Positions 33,895 to 42,566 are shown, counted from the first letter of the stretch. The stretch is DNA of 64,000 nucleotides from UBA4582 sp047629195 (GCA_047629195.1 JBLHWY010000004.1:41131-105130); one strand, 5' to 3'. The notes: generated from the letters alone by a model not told the origin. Made by a program: numbers and translations.

Positions 33895-34587
33895 TTAGAC
33901 GTTAACATTGACCGGTGGGTCACTTTCAACGGCCGACCAGGTCACCTCATCTGGTATCCCCATCGCCATCTCATAAGCGCCCGGCGGATAATTGGTCATA
34001 TGTGGTCCGGGCGTTGTTGAGACGTCAGGCTGAGGTACTGTTCCATTGCTGTCTTTGAAGTCTGCGGGTTTTTTGAATCGAGCGAGTTCCTCTACGCTTA
34101 TCCCAGCTAGCTCAACCACCTCTGGGTCTATCCAGGCTTCCTGATTGATGGGCTCTTCGGAATAGGAAAGTTCCAATGCGAGATTTTCTGGACCGGCGAA
34201 ATACATCGATACACACATACCATGGTTCATCGGTCCCATCACTGGTACACCTTTGGACCTTAGTCGGTCACGCATCGCCAACAGCTCTTCATGATTCTTT
34301 ACACTTAGCGCTACATGCTGCATTGTGCCCGGAGAACAATTTGCGCCAGGATTACCTGCATGGGTTTCACCGAGTTTTACGGGTATTTTCGCGATGTCAG
34401 GATTGCTAACAAAGGCGATAGCACTTTCGTCGTTGAGCCTTAGGAATCCGTGCCACGTATTTTCAACGCCGTGCATCCAGTACAACGCCACTAGTTCCAT
34501 TCCCAGTACGTCGGTGAAAAAAGCAATCTGAGATTTCATATCTGCTGTGGTTATAGCCAGATGGTGTAGTCCGCCAACTTTGTTCAT
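33895..34587 (-). CDS. VOC (glyoxalase/extradiol dioxygenase fold) family protein
   Basis: This is a 230-residue vicinal-oxygen-chelate protein. The N-terminal beta-alpha-beta module reads GGLHHLAITTADMKSQIAFFTDVLGMELV, with a metal-ligand His at residue 7 or 8. Further modules contain MQHVALSVKNHEELLAMRDRL and ENLALELSYSEEP with a Glu ligand. A further 80-residue C-terminal tail, proline-rich near its end (VPQPDVSTTPGPHMTNYPPG), is longer than in single-domain glyoxalases. The reaction could be ring-cleaving dioxygenation or isomerisation. It is transcribed alone, divergent from the GMC oxidoreductase across 400 bp. Confidence 0.9.
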   Translation of the reverse strand: MNKVGGLHHLAITTADMKSQIAFFTDVLGMELVALYWMHGVENTWHGFLRLNDESAIAFVSNPDIAKIPVKLGETHAGNPGANCSPGTMQHVALSVKNHEELLAMRDRLRSKGVPVMGPMNHGMCVSMYFAGPENLALELSYSEEPINQEAWIDPEVVELAGISVEELARFKKPADFKDSNGTVPQPDVSTTPGPHMTNYPPGAYEMAMGIPDEVTWSAVESDPPVNVNV

Positions 34588-34990
34588 TTCATTTTCCTCT
34601 GAATTTTAGTCATGTTGCGTGTTATAGCACCGGCTCGTTTGGGTTTGCTACCTAATTCGAATGTTCTTTGCGCAGGTACAAAAAGTTTTCGGTGACCTAG
34701 TCAATACCCCTACTGCAGTGCCGCTAAAATAGCCTCAACTTGTGGGACCATATCCAAGTCTGGATAAAATGGCGCGAGCAACGTGATCTTTAACGCAGCT
34801 GCTCTAGATGCCAGAATCGCACTAAATAAACGCTCTCTAAAAATCAATAGCTTGTCTAAAAGTAGCCATGAAAATGTTCAGTTTCCGGATGAGAGCTAAT
34901 TTCCCCTTATAATCTAAGCGCGTTAAAGAATAGTTACAACCCTTTGAAATAAATCTATGATGTTCTGAGACGTCCAAAGGACAAGTTTTG
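34588..34990. other. Intergenic region between VOC and GMC oxidoreductase genes
   Basis: This 400-bp divergent spacer holds no well-supported gene. A minus-strand frame is open for about 55 codons to a TAG at 34710 and reads FSAILASRAAALKITLLAPF and on, which has a protein-like pattern but no start. It could be the 3' remnant of a lost gene. Confidence 0.35.
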
Positions 34991-36538
34991 ATGCAGTATA
35001 CCCATATTATTGTTGGTGCCGGTTCGGCTGGTGCAACGCTGGCGGCCCGTCTTACCGAGCGGAACGATACCCAAGTCCTATTGATTGAAGCTGGTCCTGA
35101 TTACCGTAGCGCAGAAGCACCGACTGCGATGTCATCCGCGAACCCCAGTGAGATTATTACTGGTGCCAATTACGAACAGTTTCGATATCCAAAATTGCTA
35201 GCGAAGAGAACTAGTGCACAGGATGCGCAGCTTTACTGGCGTGGTCGCGGGCTAGGCGGAAGCTCGGCAATAAATGGTCAGATAGCGATCAGAGGCGTTC
35301 CTGCTGATTATGATATTTGGGCTGAAGAGGGGTGTGAAGGATGGTCATACAGCGATGTTCTGCCGTACTTCAATCGACTTGAGACAGATCTACAGTTTGG
35401 CGCTGCTGCCTATCATGGAGATTCGGGACCGATACCCATCTATCGGGCGTCGCTTAATCAATGGGGACCGGTAGATCGTGTACTTGGCGAAGGCGCGCTT
35501 GATCAGGGTTATGAATGGGCTGCTGATCACAATGCACCTGATGCGCTTGGTGTTTCACCCTATGCGATAAATAGTCTGGATGCGAAACGGGTCAGTACCA
35601 ATGATGCTTACATCGAGCCAAGTCGAGGGCGGAACAATCTGTCGATTCGTGGCGGCGCAAGTGTCAACAAGTTGGTGTTTGACGGTGATCGAGTGACTGG
35701 CATTATGCTAGTTTCAGGTGAGGTGATTCATGGCGATAAGATTATTCTGGCTGCTGGTGCGATACATTCTCCCACTATCCTGATGCGGTCTGGCATTGGC
35801 CCGGAACAGCATCTGAAAGAAATAGGTATTCCATTGAAGCATGATTTACCTGTCGGAGAGAATTTTCAGGATCATGCGCTGATTAATTTTGTCATCAACC
35901 TCAAGCCAGATCATGTCCCGCCTACAGATTTTCGTCATACTAATTGTTGCGTTCGTTATAGCTCTGGCATGTCTGGAGCGGGACCTGGCGATATGTTGAT
36001 GCTATCTATGAATCGACTAGGTGATAGTATCGGTCGCAATGCAGCGGAGTCTCAAAAAAACTTTGGTATGCTGGGTGTATGGGTCAATGAATGTTACTCC
36101 AGGGGTACTGTTAGACTAAATTCGGCTGACCCTACAGTTGAACCCGAAATAAATGCAAACATGTTAAGTGATGTGAGAGATCTTGAACGTTTACGTGATG
36201 GCATCGAGCGGTTATCAGATATTGCAGGCCAGCCTTCAATGAGCGTAATTAGCGAATCCGTTGTTCGGGTGGGTGATTTCAAACCATTTACCGAGTGCCG
36301 CAAAGATGCAGACCTAGACCGTTGGATGATGGCACATGCAGGTGATACACAGCACGGTAGCTGTACCTGTCGCATGGGAGCTGAAAATGACGACCGCACT
36401 GTGGTGAATTCGAATTGCCAGGTGCTAGGCACCGAAGCATTGTACGTGATAGACGCCTCGGTGATGCCAAACGTGCCGCGGGCAAACACACACCTAACAA
36501 CAGTGATGATCGCAGAAAAAATGGCGGAGCAATTGTAA
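34991..36538 (+). CDS. GMC family oxidoreductase (choline dehydrogenase-like)
   Basis: This is a 515-residue flavoprotein starting at ATG 34991 (MQYTHIIVGAGSAGATLAARL), with AAGGA about ten bases upstream; a TTG lies one codon earlier. The FAD-binding GAGSAG is at the N-terminus. GMC signature 1 includes WRGRGLGGSSAINGQ near 82, and signature 2 is in the GAIHSPTILMRSGIGP region near 258. The C-terminal catalytic block contains HGSCTCRMG and VMPNVPRANTHLTTVMIAEKM with the two expected catalytic positions His/His. It oxidises a primary alcohol, polyol or choline-like compound. The MutS-like gene starts 1 bp after its stop. Confidence 0.95.
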   Translation: MQYTHIIVGAGSAGATLAARLTERNDTQVLLIEAGPDYRSAEAPTAMSSANPSEIITGANYEQFRYPKLLAKRTSAQDAQLYWRGRGLGGSSAINGQIAIRGVPADYDIWAEEGCEGWSYSDVLPYFNRLETDLQFGAAAYHGDSGPIPIYRASLNQWGPVDRVLGEGALDQGYEWAADHNAPDALGVSPYAINSLDAKRVSTNDAYIEPSRGRNNLSIRGGASVNKLVFDGDRVTGIMLVSGEVIHGDKIILAAGAIHSPTILMRSGIGPEQHLKEIGIPLKHDLPVGENFQDHALINFVINLKPDHVPPTDFRHTNCCVRYSSGMSGAGPGDMLMLSMNRLGDSIGRNAAESQKNFGMLGVWVNECYSRGTVRLNSADPTVEPEINANMLSDVRDLERLRDGIERLSDIAGQPSMSVISESVVRVGDFKPFTECRKDADLDRWMMAHAGDTQHGSCTCRMGAENDDRTVVNSNCQVLGTEALYVIDASVMPNVPRANTHLTTVMIAEKMAEQL

Positions 36539-36539
36539 A

Positions 36540-37883
36540 TTGGATGACGTATTGGTTCTTGATGCGCACACCCTAAAAGATCTGGAAATATTTGGATCCG
36601 AAGAAGGGCAAACAACGCTATTCGAGTTTTGTAATCACACGCGCACCGAGGGTGGTGCAAAGGCATTGAAGCGGCGTATGGAATTCCCATGGTCGAATGC
36701 TGGTCGAATACGTTCGACTCAGGAATCTGTCTCTTACATTCTGGCTAACCGGCAGGCATTCACGAAATTGCCTTCAGCCTATGCCGCAACCCGCACTGAG
36801 TATTATTCTCACGAAGTCATGCCTATCGTGATTCATGCAAATGCCTTGGAATTCACTTTCGGGGCATTTTCATTGTGGGCGAATCATGCCAGTCACTACC
36901 TGAGTATCGTCCGTGGTGTGCAAATTGCTTGTCGATTGATTCGAGCATTAAGGGAATTCTTGCGTCGCGAAGACTTGGCCTTAGCGCAAGGAGAGTTGGC
37001 ACCACTCATAGAGGAAATGCGAACACTGGTAGACCGAGCGGGATTCGCCTTGGTGCCGGTAGAAGAAGTGGGTAGTTGGGCATGGCGTATTCTTCGTCTC
37101 GATCAGGTATTTCGATTGCAGGAGAAAGAAACACTCGCGCGTCTTTTGGTACTTATCTACGAGATAGATGCGCTAGTCACGATGGCTGATGTTACTCGGG
37201 ATAACGAATTTATATTACCTGATATCGAAGAGGGCCCGCTTAGAGTACTTGCCGAGGGCTTGATACATCCCTTCTTAGAGAAGCCCGTTCCTAACCCAGT
37301 AGAAATTGACCAACAGCGCCGGGTGCTTTTTTTGACCGGACCGAACATGGCCGGCAAGACAACTTACCTTCGTTCGTTTGCAACGGCATTCTATCTTGCG
37401 CATCTTGGCATGGGTGTACCTGCAAAAAGCTTTAGTTTTGTACCGGCACAAAGGCTCTTTAGTGCGATCTCGCTGAGTGATGATTTACGCGGAGGTATAA
37501 GTTATTTTCGGGCTGAAGCGCTTCGTGCGAAGGCTGTTGCAAAGGCTATATCGGAAGGACACCGTGTGGTCGCCATTATGGACGAACCATTTAAGGGGAC
37601 TAATGTAAAAGACGCACTAGATGCATCGTTGGCGATATTAGAACGGCTTGCAACAAAAAACGATTGCCTGTTTATGTTTTCTTCCCACTTGATTGAACTA
37701 AGCGATAGCTTGAGCACCACAAACCAAATCGATTGTCGTAATTTTGAGGCGGAAGAAGGTGAAGGTCGTTTGCGTTTTGATTATCTATTGCGTCCAGGGG
37801 TTTCTAGTCAACGGCTTGGCATGCGTGTGTTGCGGGAAGAAGGCGTTTTTGACCTTCTTGATGCGGATCCCCAAGCAACATAA
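36540..37883 (+). CDS. MutS-family ATPase lacking mismatch-recognition domains
   Basis: This 447-residue protein contains the MutS lever/clamp core (about 10-250) and the ABC-type ATPase domain. Walker A is GPNMAGKTT at 267-275, the signature region SLSDDLRGGISYF at 311-323 and Walker B VVAIMDEP at 343-350. Canonical MutS is about 850 residues; domain I with the Phe-x-Glu mismatch motif is absent. The protein resembles small MutS-related proteins of unknown function, not MutS2 (no Smr domain visible). Translation must start at TTG 36540, one base after the GMC stop. Coupling of a DNA-repair-like ATPase to an alcohol oxidase is unusual. Confidence 0.9.
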   Translation: MDDVLVLDAHTLKDLEIFGSEEGQTTLFEFCNHTRTEGGAKALKRRMEFPWSNAGRIRSTQESVSYILANRQAFTKLPSAYAATRTEYYSHEVMPIVIHANALEFTFGAFSLWANHASHYLSIVRGVQIACRLIRALREFLRREDLALAQGELAPLIEEMRTLVDRAGFALVPVEEVGSWAWRILRLDQVFRLQEKETLARLLVLIYEIDALVTMADVTRDNEFILPDIEEGPLRVLAEGLIHPFLEKPVPNPVEIDQQRRVLFLTGPNMAGKTTYLRSFATAFYLAHLGMGVPAKSFSFVPAQRLFSAISLSDDLRGGISYFRAEALRAKAVAKAISEGHRVVAIMDEPFKGTNVKDALDASLAILERLATKNDCLFMFSSHLIELSDSLSTTNQIDCRNFEAEEGEGRLRFDYLLRPGVSSQRLGMRVLREEGVFDLLDADPQAT

Positions 37884-37996
37884 TTGTAGTCGAGGCGCGT
37901 AGCTGCAGTGTTTCAATCTGTTGAGTATTTCAAGGTTTGTTGAGACTATGTATATATGTATGCTTTAAATTATTAAAATGCATTGGGGGCAAAATT

Positions 37997-38533
37997 TTGG
38001 CGCATCATATAGGCGCAATGGAGCGCAAGGATTGGGTGCAGGTTCGAGCTATTTATGGCCAAGGACTTGCGACGGGAATTGCTGCATTCATGACGGTTAC
38101 ACCCATGTGGAAAGCTTGGGATGCGGGTCATTTACCGGTCGGTAGAATTGTGGCTCGAGACGACGCGCGCAACGGGGACGGTCGTGTGCTCGGGTGGGCT
38201 GCACTGGCACCCGTGGCAGATACCTGAGGCAGCGCAGGCGTCGCTGAGGTCAGCGTCTATGTTGATGAAAAAGCTCATCGTCGCGGTATTGCGACTGAGT
38301 TGTTAGAGAGGCTTGTTGTTGCGTCTGAGGAAGCCGCTTATTGGACGTTGCAAGCCCATATTATGACTGAGAACTTAGCGAGTCTTGCGCTTCATCGAAA
38401 CGGAGGGTTTCGGGAAGTGGGTTTTCGAGAACGATATGGACAAGTTAATGGAATTTGGCGTGATGTGACCTTACTTGAACGTCGAAGTAGTTTGACAGGC
38501 GGGCTGGACTTGCCGACCCGAACTTGTGGCTGA
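37997..38533 (+). pseudogene. GNAT acetyltransferase (phosphinothricin-acetyltransferase-like) interrupted by TGA
   Basis: A single frame of 179 codons encodes a complete GNAT enzyme, apart from an in-frame TGA at 38225-38227. The first half reads MERKDWVQVRAIYGQGLATG ... GWAALAPVADT, and the second half continues directly with GVAEVSVYVDEKAHRRGIATELLERL (acetyl-CoA loop) and ALHRNGGFREVGFRERYG. A CGA-to-TGA transition would explain the lesion. The likely start is TTG 37997 after a GGGGG stretch. No selenocysteine insertion structure was recognised after the TGA. The two halves are most simply one recently disabled gene. Confidence 0.85.
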
Positions 38534-38554
38534 GGTTAGATTTTGGGGTGAGGT

Positions 38555-38827
38555 TCATTGCTGGCGAAAATTATCGCGTCTTGCGCCATGTGCTGTTTCA
38601 ATTTCTTCAAGTATCACATTAGGATTAATCTAGATTGCGTGGAGTGATAGTAAGTGTTGAATTCGTGCCTGTTGAATACGACAAATAGCACCATCTGTTG
38701 ATCTGCGCAGAAAGCCGGCGTCAACTAGGTTACGTCTTAGTGCGACGTAATCGGCAGTTCTATTCTCGACAGCGAAACCCTTTAGCCAAGTCGACAATTG
38801 AACATTGATATGCGATTCGTCATATAC
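38555..38827 (-). pseudogene. DUF2087-like gene remnant
   Basis: The minus strand reads YDESHINVQLSTWLKGF, then DYVALRRNLVDAGFLRRSTDG, then after an in-frame TAG at 38630 it continues ILEEIETAHGARRDNF to a TGA at 38555. The central phrase matches the DUF2087 domain (D-Y-x-x-L-R-R-x-L-V-D-x-G-F-L-x-R) found at the ends of small transcription-related proteins. The frame is closed upstream by a TAG at 38828. With a stop inside and no start, it is a decayed gene. It is convergent with the broken GNAT gene 21 bp away, so this stretch is a decay zone. Confidence 0.65.
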
Positions 38828-38902
38828 CTACCTGTTCACAGGCAATATGCCTAGCCAACGGCTCATCAAAGAATCACCGATCCTAGATGTGCTCTGTTTT
38901 TT

Positions 38903-38933
38903 GGTTAATGGTTTGTTTAGGTTAATGGTTTGT
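38903..38933 (+). repeat. 17-bp tandem duplication
   Basis: GGTTAATGGTTTGT occurs exactly twice, at 38903 and 38920 (period 17), in the gene-poor stretch before the flavin monooxygenase. Confidence 0.85.
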
Positions 38934-38968
38934 GACAAAGTCTTGTTAACTTGTTTCTGTCCGAAACT

Positions 38969-39058
38969 AAACATCTCCATGGTTACTTCCTGACTGGTTA
39001 CTTCTCGACTGTTTACTTCCCGACAACCTGATGATTTTTAGAACAACAGATCTGAAGG
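38969..39058. repeat. Dispersed intergenic element, copy A, with internal 15-bp triplication
   Basis: The segment shares its outer parts with 62776-62836. The left match is AAACATCTCCATGGTTACTT against AAGCATCTCCAAGGTTACTT. The right match around GATTTTTAGAACAACAGATC has about 21 of 25 bases identical. Copy A carries three 15-bp units (GGTTACTTCCTGACT, GGTTACTTCTCGACT, GTTTACTTCCCGACA) where copy B has one. It lies 50 bp before the flavin monooxygenase start. Confidence 0.75.
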
Positions 39059-39107
39059 TTTGCTCTCAAATGGGAGACGGAAGGAAACTCACTAAAAGGT
39101 AAATATT

Positions 39108-40346
39108 ATGAATAATCCTGACGTCGTCATTGTTGGAGCTGGTATTGGTGGTGGTGCACTTGGCACCGTATTGGCGCGCGAGGGTTTAAGTGTCGTTATC
39201 CTGGAAAAAAGCCTGGAGCACAAAGATGTTGTTCGTGGTGAATGGATTGCACCGTGGGGTGTTGCCGAGACTGTCGAATTGGGATTGTATGATCTGTATG
39301 AGAAAAGTGGCGCGCACCGCCCACAACGCCATATTGATTATAACGAACTTGATTCTCGGGAAGCTTCAGAATCAAAAGCGCTTGAGTTAACCGGGCTCAT
39401 GCCGCATTTGCCATTGTGTTTAGGTCATCCAGCGATGTGCAATCTGCTCAATACCGCCGGTGTAAAAGCAGGAGTGACCTTGTTGCGAGGAGTGTCTCAA
39501 ATGAAAGTGACTCCTGGCACGCCACCTACGATTTCATACGTTCACGAAGGCAAACCAACAGAGCTTCGCCCCAGTTTAGTTGTTGGTGCGGACGGTCGAA
39601 CAGGTATCGTAGCGAAGCAAATTGGCGCAAACATTACGCAGGACCCCGAACATCATTTGTTCTCCGGTATGCTCGTTGAAAATGCGGATGATTGGCCAGA
39701 AGACCTACAAGTCATTGGCTTCGAGGATGATGTTAATTTTCTTGCTTTCCCGCAGGGTCACGGAAAGGTTCGAATTTACATTGGTTGGCCAAGCGAGCAA
39801 CGCGCTCGAATCGCAGGGCCTGATGGTCCAAAACGATTCTTAGAGGCGTGGGATGTTGATTGTGTGCCTCATGCTAGTGCAATCACTGGCGCAACACCCA
39901 TTAGCCGTTGTATCGCCTATCCAAATTCTGATGCCTGGCTAGATAAGTTTGTTACTGAAGGTGTTGTGTTAATAGGTGATGCTGCTGGTCGTAACGACCC
40001 TATCATTGGTCAGGGGCAATCAATTACTCATCGAGATGTGAGGCTTGTTAGAGATGCCCTCTTGAGCAACAAACATTGGGATGCATCGATATTTTCAGAG
40101 TACGTAGCTGAACGTACGGAACGTATGTCGCGGCTTCGAACAATCGCGAGACTGACGTCACTGAAAGATAGTGGGTTTGATGAAAAAGGCCGAATCCTGC
40201 GAGAGGAAATACATGGACGAATTGCTGCGAACCCAAATCTTGCGATGCCGTTGGCAGGTGCTTTTGTCGGTCCCGAAATGTTACCGGCTGATGTTTTTAC
40301 ACCAGAATTCACACGCGAAATTATCGGGCAGGAGATCTGGGCTTAG
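39108..40346 (+). CDS. FAD-dependent monooxygenase (PHBH fold)
   Basis: This is a 412-residue class A flavin monooxygenase. The N-terminal Rossmann motif VGAGIGGGALGTVLAREGLSV is followed by an acidic ILEK. The DG motif is VVGADGRTGIVAKQIG near 160. The GD motif is VLIGDAAGRNDPIIGQGQSITHRD near 290, with the proline that usually contacts flavin. The sequence differs clearly from the monooxygenase at 19770-20954, so these are not recent duplicates. GGAAGG-type purines precede the ATG. The substrate is unknown; hydroxylation or epoxidation of a cyclic compound is expected. Confidence 0.93.
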   Translation: MNNPDVVIVGAGIGGGALGTVLAREGLSVVILEKSLEHKDVVRGEWIAPWGVAETVELGLYDLYEKSGAHRPQRHIDYNELDSREASESKALELTGLMPHLPLCLGHPAMCNLLNTAGVKAGVTLLRGVSQMKVTPGTPPTISYVHEGKPTELRPSLVVGADGRTGIVAKQIGANITQDPEHHLFSGMLVENADDWPEDLQVIGFEDDVNFLAFPQGHGKVRIYIGWPSEQRARIAGPDGPKRFLEAWDVDCVPHASAITGATPISRCIAYPNSDAWLDKFVTEGVVLIGDAAGRNDPIIGQGQSITHRDVRLVRDALLSNKHWDASIFSEYVAERTERMSRLRTIARLTSLKDSGFDEKGRILREEIHGRIAANPNLAMPLAGAFVGPEMLPADVFTPEFTREIIGQEIWA

Positions 40347-40447
40347 CCAAAGCTGTTTTTCCCGACGCTGTGTTTCCCAGCCCGCAGGTTTTTTCCGGGC
40401 TACGGCGATTTACCGTACACTAATGATATTTTATGTAGGTATTCGAA

Positions 40448-41341
40448 ATGAAGAGATGGGGACATCGTTACATAGACTGTGAGTCAGGCAAGACGTTAGA
40501 TTCTTGGTATCCGCGATCGAATCAGAAACGCGAGAGAAGTTGTTTAGCTCAGAAGTTGGGTGTGATTGAATCTGAGTGTTTCGAGGTGTCTGTTGATTTA
40601 GAGACTCCCCCAGCTAGCGTCGAAGATGCCTATCTGCGATTACATCTATTGTCAGAATGCCAGAAGCGTCCAAACGAAATCAATCTGGACGGTATTTTTG
40701 ATGTACTAAACAATGTTGCATGGACTTCGGCGGGCCCTGTTTTGCCAGAATGCGTAGACCTTTTACGGGAGAAGCTGACTGCTGAATACCACCATCTAAC
40801 AATATATTCGATCGACAAATTTCCAACAATGGTCGACTACGTTATACCGGTTGGCGTAAGGATCGGTGACGCAGGCAGAGTTAGGTTAGGCGCTCATCTA
40901 TGGCCTGGTACTACTGTAATGCATGAAGGGTTTGTGAATTTCAATGCGGGTTCTATTGGTGCAGCAATGATTGAAGGAAGGGTCACGCCGGGCGTCATCG
41001 TCGGTGAAGGTTCAGATATAGGCGCAGGTTCATCTATCATGGGTACTTTGTCCGGCGGCGGCAAGCAGATTAACGCTGTTGGTGAACGAAGTTTGCTGGG
41101 TGCAAATGCAGGAATAGGCATCTCTCTAGGGGACGAGTGTGTAGTTGAAGCGGGACTATATGTTACGGCAGGCACTAAAGTGCGGACTGAAAATGGTGAC
41201 GTGGTTAAAGCTGGCACACTTTCCGGCCAGTCTGGTTTGCTATTTCGGCGCAATAGCCAATCTGGTGGTGTTGAAGCTGTCAGCTCTAAGGGCGTCAATT
41301 GGGGTGGCTTGAATACGACGCTGCATAAACATTCAGGCTGA
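40448..41341 (+). CDS. dapD: 2,3,4,5-tetrahydropyridine-2,6-dicarboxylate N-succinyltransferase
   Basis: This is a 297-residue left-handed beta-helix acyltransferase of lysine and peptidoglycan (meso-diaminopimelate) synthesis. The middle and C-terminal regions match the Pseudomonas-type DapD nearly block for block: YSIDKFPTMVDYVIPVGVRI, TTVMHEGFVNFNAGS, MIEGRVTPGVIVGEGSDIG, IMGTLSGGGKQI, LLGANAGIGISLGD and LLFRRNSQSG. The N-terminal domain is shorter than in Pseudomonas (about 344 residues). The enzyme transfers succinyl from succinyl-CoA in the cytoplasm. The dapA gene is 7 kb downstream, so the pathway genes are near each other but not in one operon. Confidence 0.95.
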   Translation: MKRWGHRYIDCESGKTLDSWYPRSNQKRERSCLAQKLGVIESECFEVSVDLETPPASVEDAYLRLHLLSECQKRPNEINLDGIFDVLNNVAWTSAGPVLPECVDLLREKLTAEYHHLTIYSIDKFPTMVDYVIPVGVRIGDAGRVRLGAHLWPGTTVMHEGFVNFNAGSIGAAMIEGRVTPGVIVGEGSDIGAGSSIMGTLSGGGKQINAVGERSLLGANAGIGISLGDECVVEAGLYVTAGTKVRTENGDVVKAGTLSGQSGLLFRRNSQSGGVEAVSSKGVNWGGLNTTLHKHSG

Positions 41342-41465
41342 ATCCGATGTTGATGTGCTTGAATGTTTAGGGGTCTAGGGAGTTTAGGGAGCGTTGGGTT
41401 GTGATCTCGATTCAATTATCGGTCGAGCGTTGCGGGGTCACATTGCAACAAGTGGGGTACATTAA

Positions 41466-42191
41466 ATGTTAGCGTCGTTGCCTTGGTATGACTTGCCCAG
41501 TGTCCAGTGGGCGAATGACGTTTTGTGGCATGCGACAGGATATCCTGGCGAGCTTAACCGTTATCAAGCTGCTTCCGACCTTTGGCGCGACCCTGAGCTT
41601 CTCGTCACGCAGTGCTGCGGTCTTGACTTATTTCTTGCGCAAGCACCTCTTGAGCCGATAGCGGCGCCGGTGTTCGATCTGGATTGTGAAGCAGGCATGT
41701 ACTTCAGTTACATTGTCGGTAACACCGATGGTGGTGTCGCAGCAGTTAATTCGCTCTCATCTCGCTCTGGATGGTCTGCACTCCTTTCAAGATATACACC
41801 GCAGCGTGTAGTCGTGACGGGATCTCATCAGGCGAGTCTGGATGCACTAAGAAATGGTGTCGCTGATGTGGCGGCAATCGATGCAGTCACTTGGTCAATA
41901 ATCGAGCGTGACGCGCCATCACAACTAGCGGGGCTAAAAATTGTTGAGCGGAGTTCTGACGCTCCAGCGCCGCCGTATGTTGTAAGACAGGGTCGCGATA
42001 GCAAGCAGATATTTCGCGGCCTTCGTAGAGCATTTCAATCACCTGAGTCTATCGATGCGAAAAAGGCATTGTTCCTGAAGAGCATAATTTCGGCTCAACG
42101 GGATGACTATCATCCTATTTTGAATGAATACGAGACTGTCAAAAATGCTTTGTCTCTTTTTCAAGAAATTGACTTCGAAACTCTTGGCTAA
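41466..42191 (+). CDS. PhnD/SsuA-type substrate-binding-like protein without signal peptide
   Basis: This 241-residue protein starts MLASLPWYDLPSVQWANDVLW and has the periplasmic-binding fold of phosphonate-type binding proteins, with CEAGMYFSYIVGN and the linker-strand NGVADVAAIDAVTWSIIERD. There is no signal peptide or lipobox, and no permease or ATPase gene nearby, so it is not part of a recognisable local importer. Similar leaderless proteins occur in other proteobacteria and may bind a cytoplasmic ligand. It follows dapD by 124 bp. Role unknown. Confidence 0.8.
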   Translation: MLASLPWYDLPSVQWANDVLWHATGYPGELNRYQAASDLWRDPELLVTQCCGLDLFLAQAPLEPIAAPVFDLDCEAGMYFSYIVGNTDGGVAAVNSLSSRSGWSALLSRYTPQRVVVTGSHQASLDALRNGVADVAAIDAVTWSIIERDAPSQLAGLKIVERSSDAPAPPYVVRQGRDSKQIFRGLRRAFQSPESIDAKKALFLKSIISAQRDDYHPILNEYETVKNALSLFQEIDFETLG

Positions 42192-42255
42192 GCTTTTACG
42201 GATTATGAATGGTAGGTGGGTGTTGGATTTGTGGGTGTTCTTGATCGATAGGTGG

Positions 42256-42290
42256 CTTGGAGGACTTACTTGGAGGACTTACTTGAAGAG
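42256..42290 (+). repeat. 13-bp tandem repeat (2.7 copies)
   Basis: Units CTTGGAGGACTTA are exact twice, with a partial third (CTTGAAGAG), in the 299-bp gap between the PhnD-like gene and tRNA-Lys. The rest of that gap shows no gene, promoter or terminator I can support. Confidence 0.88.
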
Positions 42291-42490
42291 TTTACGGGTA
42301 ACAGAAGCTTTCGCTCTGCTGTTGTGTCTGGCTGGCTGGTAGAAGGCCAAGTTTGTGATACACACTTTGACGACTAAGAATATTAACATAGCCGATATCA
42401 AGGGCTCTCGATCATTCCAAAGAATGAACTGAAGCTGAGAGTCCTGATAGCGTATCTAGATTTTCTTGCATGGCAATAAAATCTCCCTAA

Positions 42491-42566
42491 TGGTGGGCCG
42501 TCCGCGACTCGAACGCGGGACCAACTAGTTAAAAGCCAGCTGCTCTACCGACTGAGCTAACGGCCC
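42491..42566 (-). tRNA. tRNA-Lys (TTT anticodon)
   Basis: The minus strand gives a 76-nt tRNA with the CCA end encoded. The acceptor GGGCCG pairs with CGGCCC. The D-arm is TTAGCTCAGTCGGTAGAGC, the anticodon loop CTTTTAA carries UUU, and the T-arm contains GTTCGAGTC. It resembles the E. coli tRNA-Lys throughout. No other tRNA adjoins it. Confidence 0.97.

Noticed and set aside
38225..38227. Selenocysteine codon in the GNAT gene
   Set aside because: GNAT enzymes do not use selenocysteine, and no stem-loop after the TGA resembles a bacterial SECIS.
40379..40401. Rho-independent terminator after the flavin monooxygenase
   Set aside because: The AGCCCG/CGGGCT hairpin is real, but its T-run is in the loop and no T-tract follows the stem.
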